A DNA stretch of 64,000 nt, taken from UQRS01 sp050946935 (GTDB taxonomy: Bacteria; Bacillota; Clostridia; Oscillospirales; Acutalibacteraceae). The notes below the pieces were generated by a model that saw only the letters and a program-made list of their open reading frames with translations, did not search any database and had not been told where the DNA came from. Each line of letters starts with the position of its first letter. The first letter of the stretch is position 1. A program made the position numbers and the translations under genes. The stretch is from assembly GCA_050946935.1 (NCBI GenBank), contig JBMNVR010000006.1:22691-86690 (forward strand), in the 5' to 3' direction. Shown here piece after piece: positions 62,788-64,000 of this stretch.

Positions 62788-62827
62788 ACAAACCCGCTCT
62801 CTGTCGAAAAAACAGAGGGCGGGTTTC
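62788..62827 (-). terminator. Terminator of the holin-endolysin unit
   Basis: Stem AACCCGCYCTCTGT with its partner around a 7-base loop, followed by TTTGTTAC on the minus strand. Confidence 0.75.
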
Positions 62828-62863
62828 ATTTTCGGCCGGCGCTTGCCGTTCAAACAGATCAGG

Positions 62864-63793
62864 CTATTCCCCGTCGAGGCAGAGGCCCCGATAGGTTTTG
62901 ATGCCGACGATTCCATCGGCCGCCTTGCCCTCTCGCTTCTGCCACGCCTTAACCGCCGCGCGTGTTTTCGCGCCGTAAATAGCGTCTACACCGTCCGGTA
63001 TCAAAAGCCGCTGCACAAATACGACCAGGTGTCCTCGGCTGCCAGTCTTCAGAACATGTGCCTTGCATGCTGCCTCTGTCTTTTTACCGATGATTCCATC
63101 AACGTCCACCGGGCTGCCGTCCAGAGTTAGCGCGATCTGCATGGCCTTTACCTTGTCGCTCTCGCTGGATGCCGCAGACACGGCATAAATAAATGCTGCC
63201 GGGTCTGTTCCATATCCGGGGATCGGTTCATTTTTTGCCGGGTTTTCGTTCACCGAAAACGCCACTCCGGCCCAATCGCACACGCCCTTTGCGATTGCCG
63301 CTGCCAACGCGGTCTGATAGGCCGGGTCGCAGAGCCTCGCCCGGTCGGCGTCATTGTTGATGAATCCGGTTTCCACCAGGATGGCGGGCATATTTGTTGC
63401 TTTCAGCACATACAGTCCCGGCCGCAGCTTGACCCCGCGGTCGGTTGCGCCGGTGGTCTGAACTATGGCCGTCTGCACCGTCTGCGCAAGGCTGTATGCC
63501 TTGCTCCCGGTCGAGTAGACCAGCGTCTCGATCCCGGTGGCGGGTGTGCCGCTGTTGGAATTCAAATGGATGGAGACAAATACATCCGCGCGCGCGCCGT
63601 TGGCCGCTCCACAACGGCTTGCAAGGGTCGTGCTCACATCCTCTGTCCGGGTCAGTTCGGCCTTTACGCCGTTCGCCATCAACTGTTCAGCCAGCTTTTT
63701 GGAAATCTCCAGTGCCAGATCTTTTTCAGCCTGTCCGCCACCGGCCGCGCCGGGGTCTATGCCGCCGTGACCCGGGTCTATGTATACCAGCAT
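62864..63793 (-). CDS. N-acetylmuramoyl-L-alanine amidase with peptidoglycan-binding domain (endolysin)
   Basis: 309 residues. Amidase_3 domain: VYIDPGHGGIDPGA (zinc His), DLALEISKKLAE, VFVSIHLNSNSGTPATGIETLVY (zinc His), and NMPAILVETGFINND with the catalytic Glu. No signal peptide. After residue ~225 there are peptidoglycan-binding-like repeats, KAMQIALTLDGSPVDVDGIIGKKTEAAC and VFVQRLLIPDGVDAIYGAKTRAAVKAWQK. It cuts the amide bond of peptidoglycan for host lysis. The lack of a signal peptide plus the holin gene 2 bp upstream identifies it as phage-derived. Confidence 0.92.
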   Translation of the reverse strand: MLVYIDPGHGGIDPGAAGGGQAEKDLALEISKKLAEQLMANGVKAELTRTEDVSTTLASRCGAANGARADVFVSIHLNSNSGTPATGIETLVYSTGSKAYSLAQTVQTAIVQTTGATDRGVKLRPGLYVLKATNMPAILVETGFINNDADRARLCDPAYQTALAAAIAKGVCDWAGVAFSVNENPAKNEPIPGYGTDPAAFIYAVSAASSESDKVKAMQIALTLDGSPVDVDGIIGKKTEAACKAHVLKTGSRGHLVVFVQRLLIPDGVDAIYGAKTRAAVKAWQKREGKAADGIVGIKTYRGLCLDGE

Positions 63794-63795
63794 GC

Positions 63796-63996
63796 TTATT
63801 CCTCCTCTTTCTTGGGCAGATTCATGACCGCCGCAAGGCCGGCCGCCACGGCCGACACGCCCACGCCCATCAACACGGTTTTCAGCACGTTCAGGTCGGA
63901 GAAATCGCTCCCGACATACAGTGCAATGTTGGCGGCAAAATACCCCACCGCTGCCTGGACAAAGGTTCTCACTGCTCTTTTCAATGTTTCTTTCAT
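63796..63996 (-). CDS. Holin-like small membrane protein
   Basis: 66 residues. Amphipathic basic front (KETLKRAVRTFVQAAVGYF), two hydrophobic helices separated by SDFSDLNVLK, and a charged tail NLPKKEEE. This is the pattern of r1t-like phage holins. It would form membrane lesions that release the endolysin encoded just downstream. The prophage continues beyond the right edge of the window. Confidence 0.8.
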   Translation of the reverse strand: MKETLKRAVRTFVQAAVGYFAANIALYVGSDFSDLNVLKTVLMGVGVSAVAAGLAAVMNLPKKEEE

Positions 63997-64000
63997 TTTT

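Noticed and set aside
1..64000. tRNA or rRNA genes
   Set aside because: None recognised on either strand by eye; a tRNAscan or Infernal run would be decisive.

Overview
The window reads as chromosomal DNA of an anaerobic, spore-forming, Gram-positive Clostridia bacterium, most likely Oscillospiraceae/Ruminococcaceae-like and from a gut or other plant-polymer habitat. The reasons are the sporulation and germination genes (spoIIP, gpr, ypeB), a class B sortase, a large-type SRP RNA upstream of dnaX-ybaB-recR, a glycyl radical enzyme pair, and a dockerin-bearing arabinofuranosidase that points to a cellulosome-like system. The taxonomy is an inference from gene content; no rRNA gene is present.

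Layout. 0.2-4.5 kb: a large secreted protein (SP1) with four discoidin-like repeats, divergent from an AraC regulator. 4.6-12 kb: antiporter, half-size EamA protein, galU, and a minus-strand run of hisH, hisF, a left-handed beta-helix protein, NUDIX and a zinc-ribbon/DUF2628 protein. 12.2-15.3 kb: SRP RNA, dnaX, ybaB, recR. 15.7-25.8 kb: three large secreted modular proteins (SP2, SP3, SP4). SP2 and SP4 share near-identical blocks in inverted orientation, and SP4 carries a frameshift. 26-34.3 kb: a DMT exporter, a broken small-multidrug exporter gene, an unknown membrane-anchored protein, a CinA-sortase B fusion, thiI and its cysteine desulfurase. 34.6-39.8 kb: ypeB, a decayed SLOG-type gene, spoIIP, gpr, rpsT. 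40-41.8 kb: a low-GC acetyltransferase island with traces of an integrated element. 41.8-47.8 kb: a glycyl radical enzyme, its activase and a GH38-like glycosidase. 48-52.4 kb: nifU-nifS, rnhA, a Usp-like protein and a second AraC regulator ending in a 139-bp-period tandem repeat. 53-58 kb: small membrane proteins, flotillin plus NfeD-like partner, a DUF1836 regulator and a YczE-like protein. 58.4-61.8 kb: the PA14-GH51-dockerin enzyme. 62-64 kb: a probable prophage edge with regulator, endolysin and holin.

How it fits together. The window combines core housekeeping blocks (replication/recombination, Fe-S and tRNA thiolation, sporulation) with extracellular glycan-degrading machinery. The strongest regulatory link is that the glycyl radical enzyme operon and the dockerin arabinofuranosidase have the same promoter architecture: a -35/-10 with 17-bp spacer, then 4 bp, then two TTAACGTTAA-like sites 12 bp apart. 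This suggests one unseen repressor ties polymer hydrolysis to anaerobic catabolism of the product. Four secreted proteins also share an unrecognised C-terminal module of about 130 residues. Both are the best candidates here for something undescribed.
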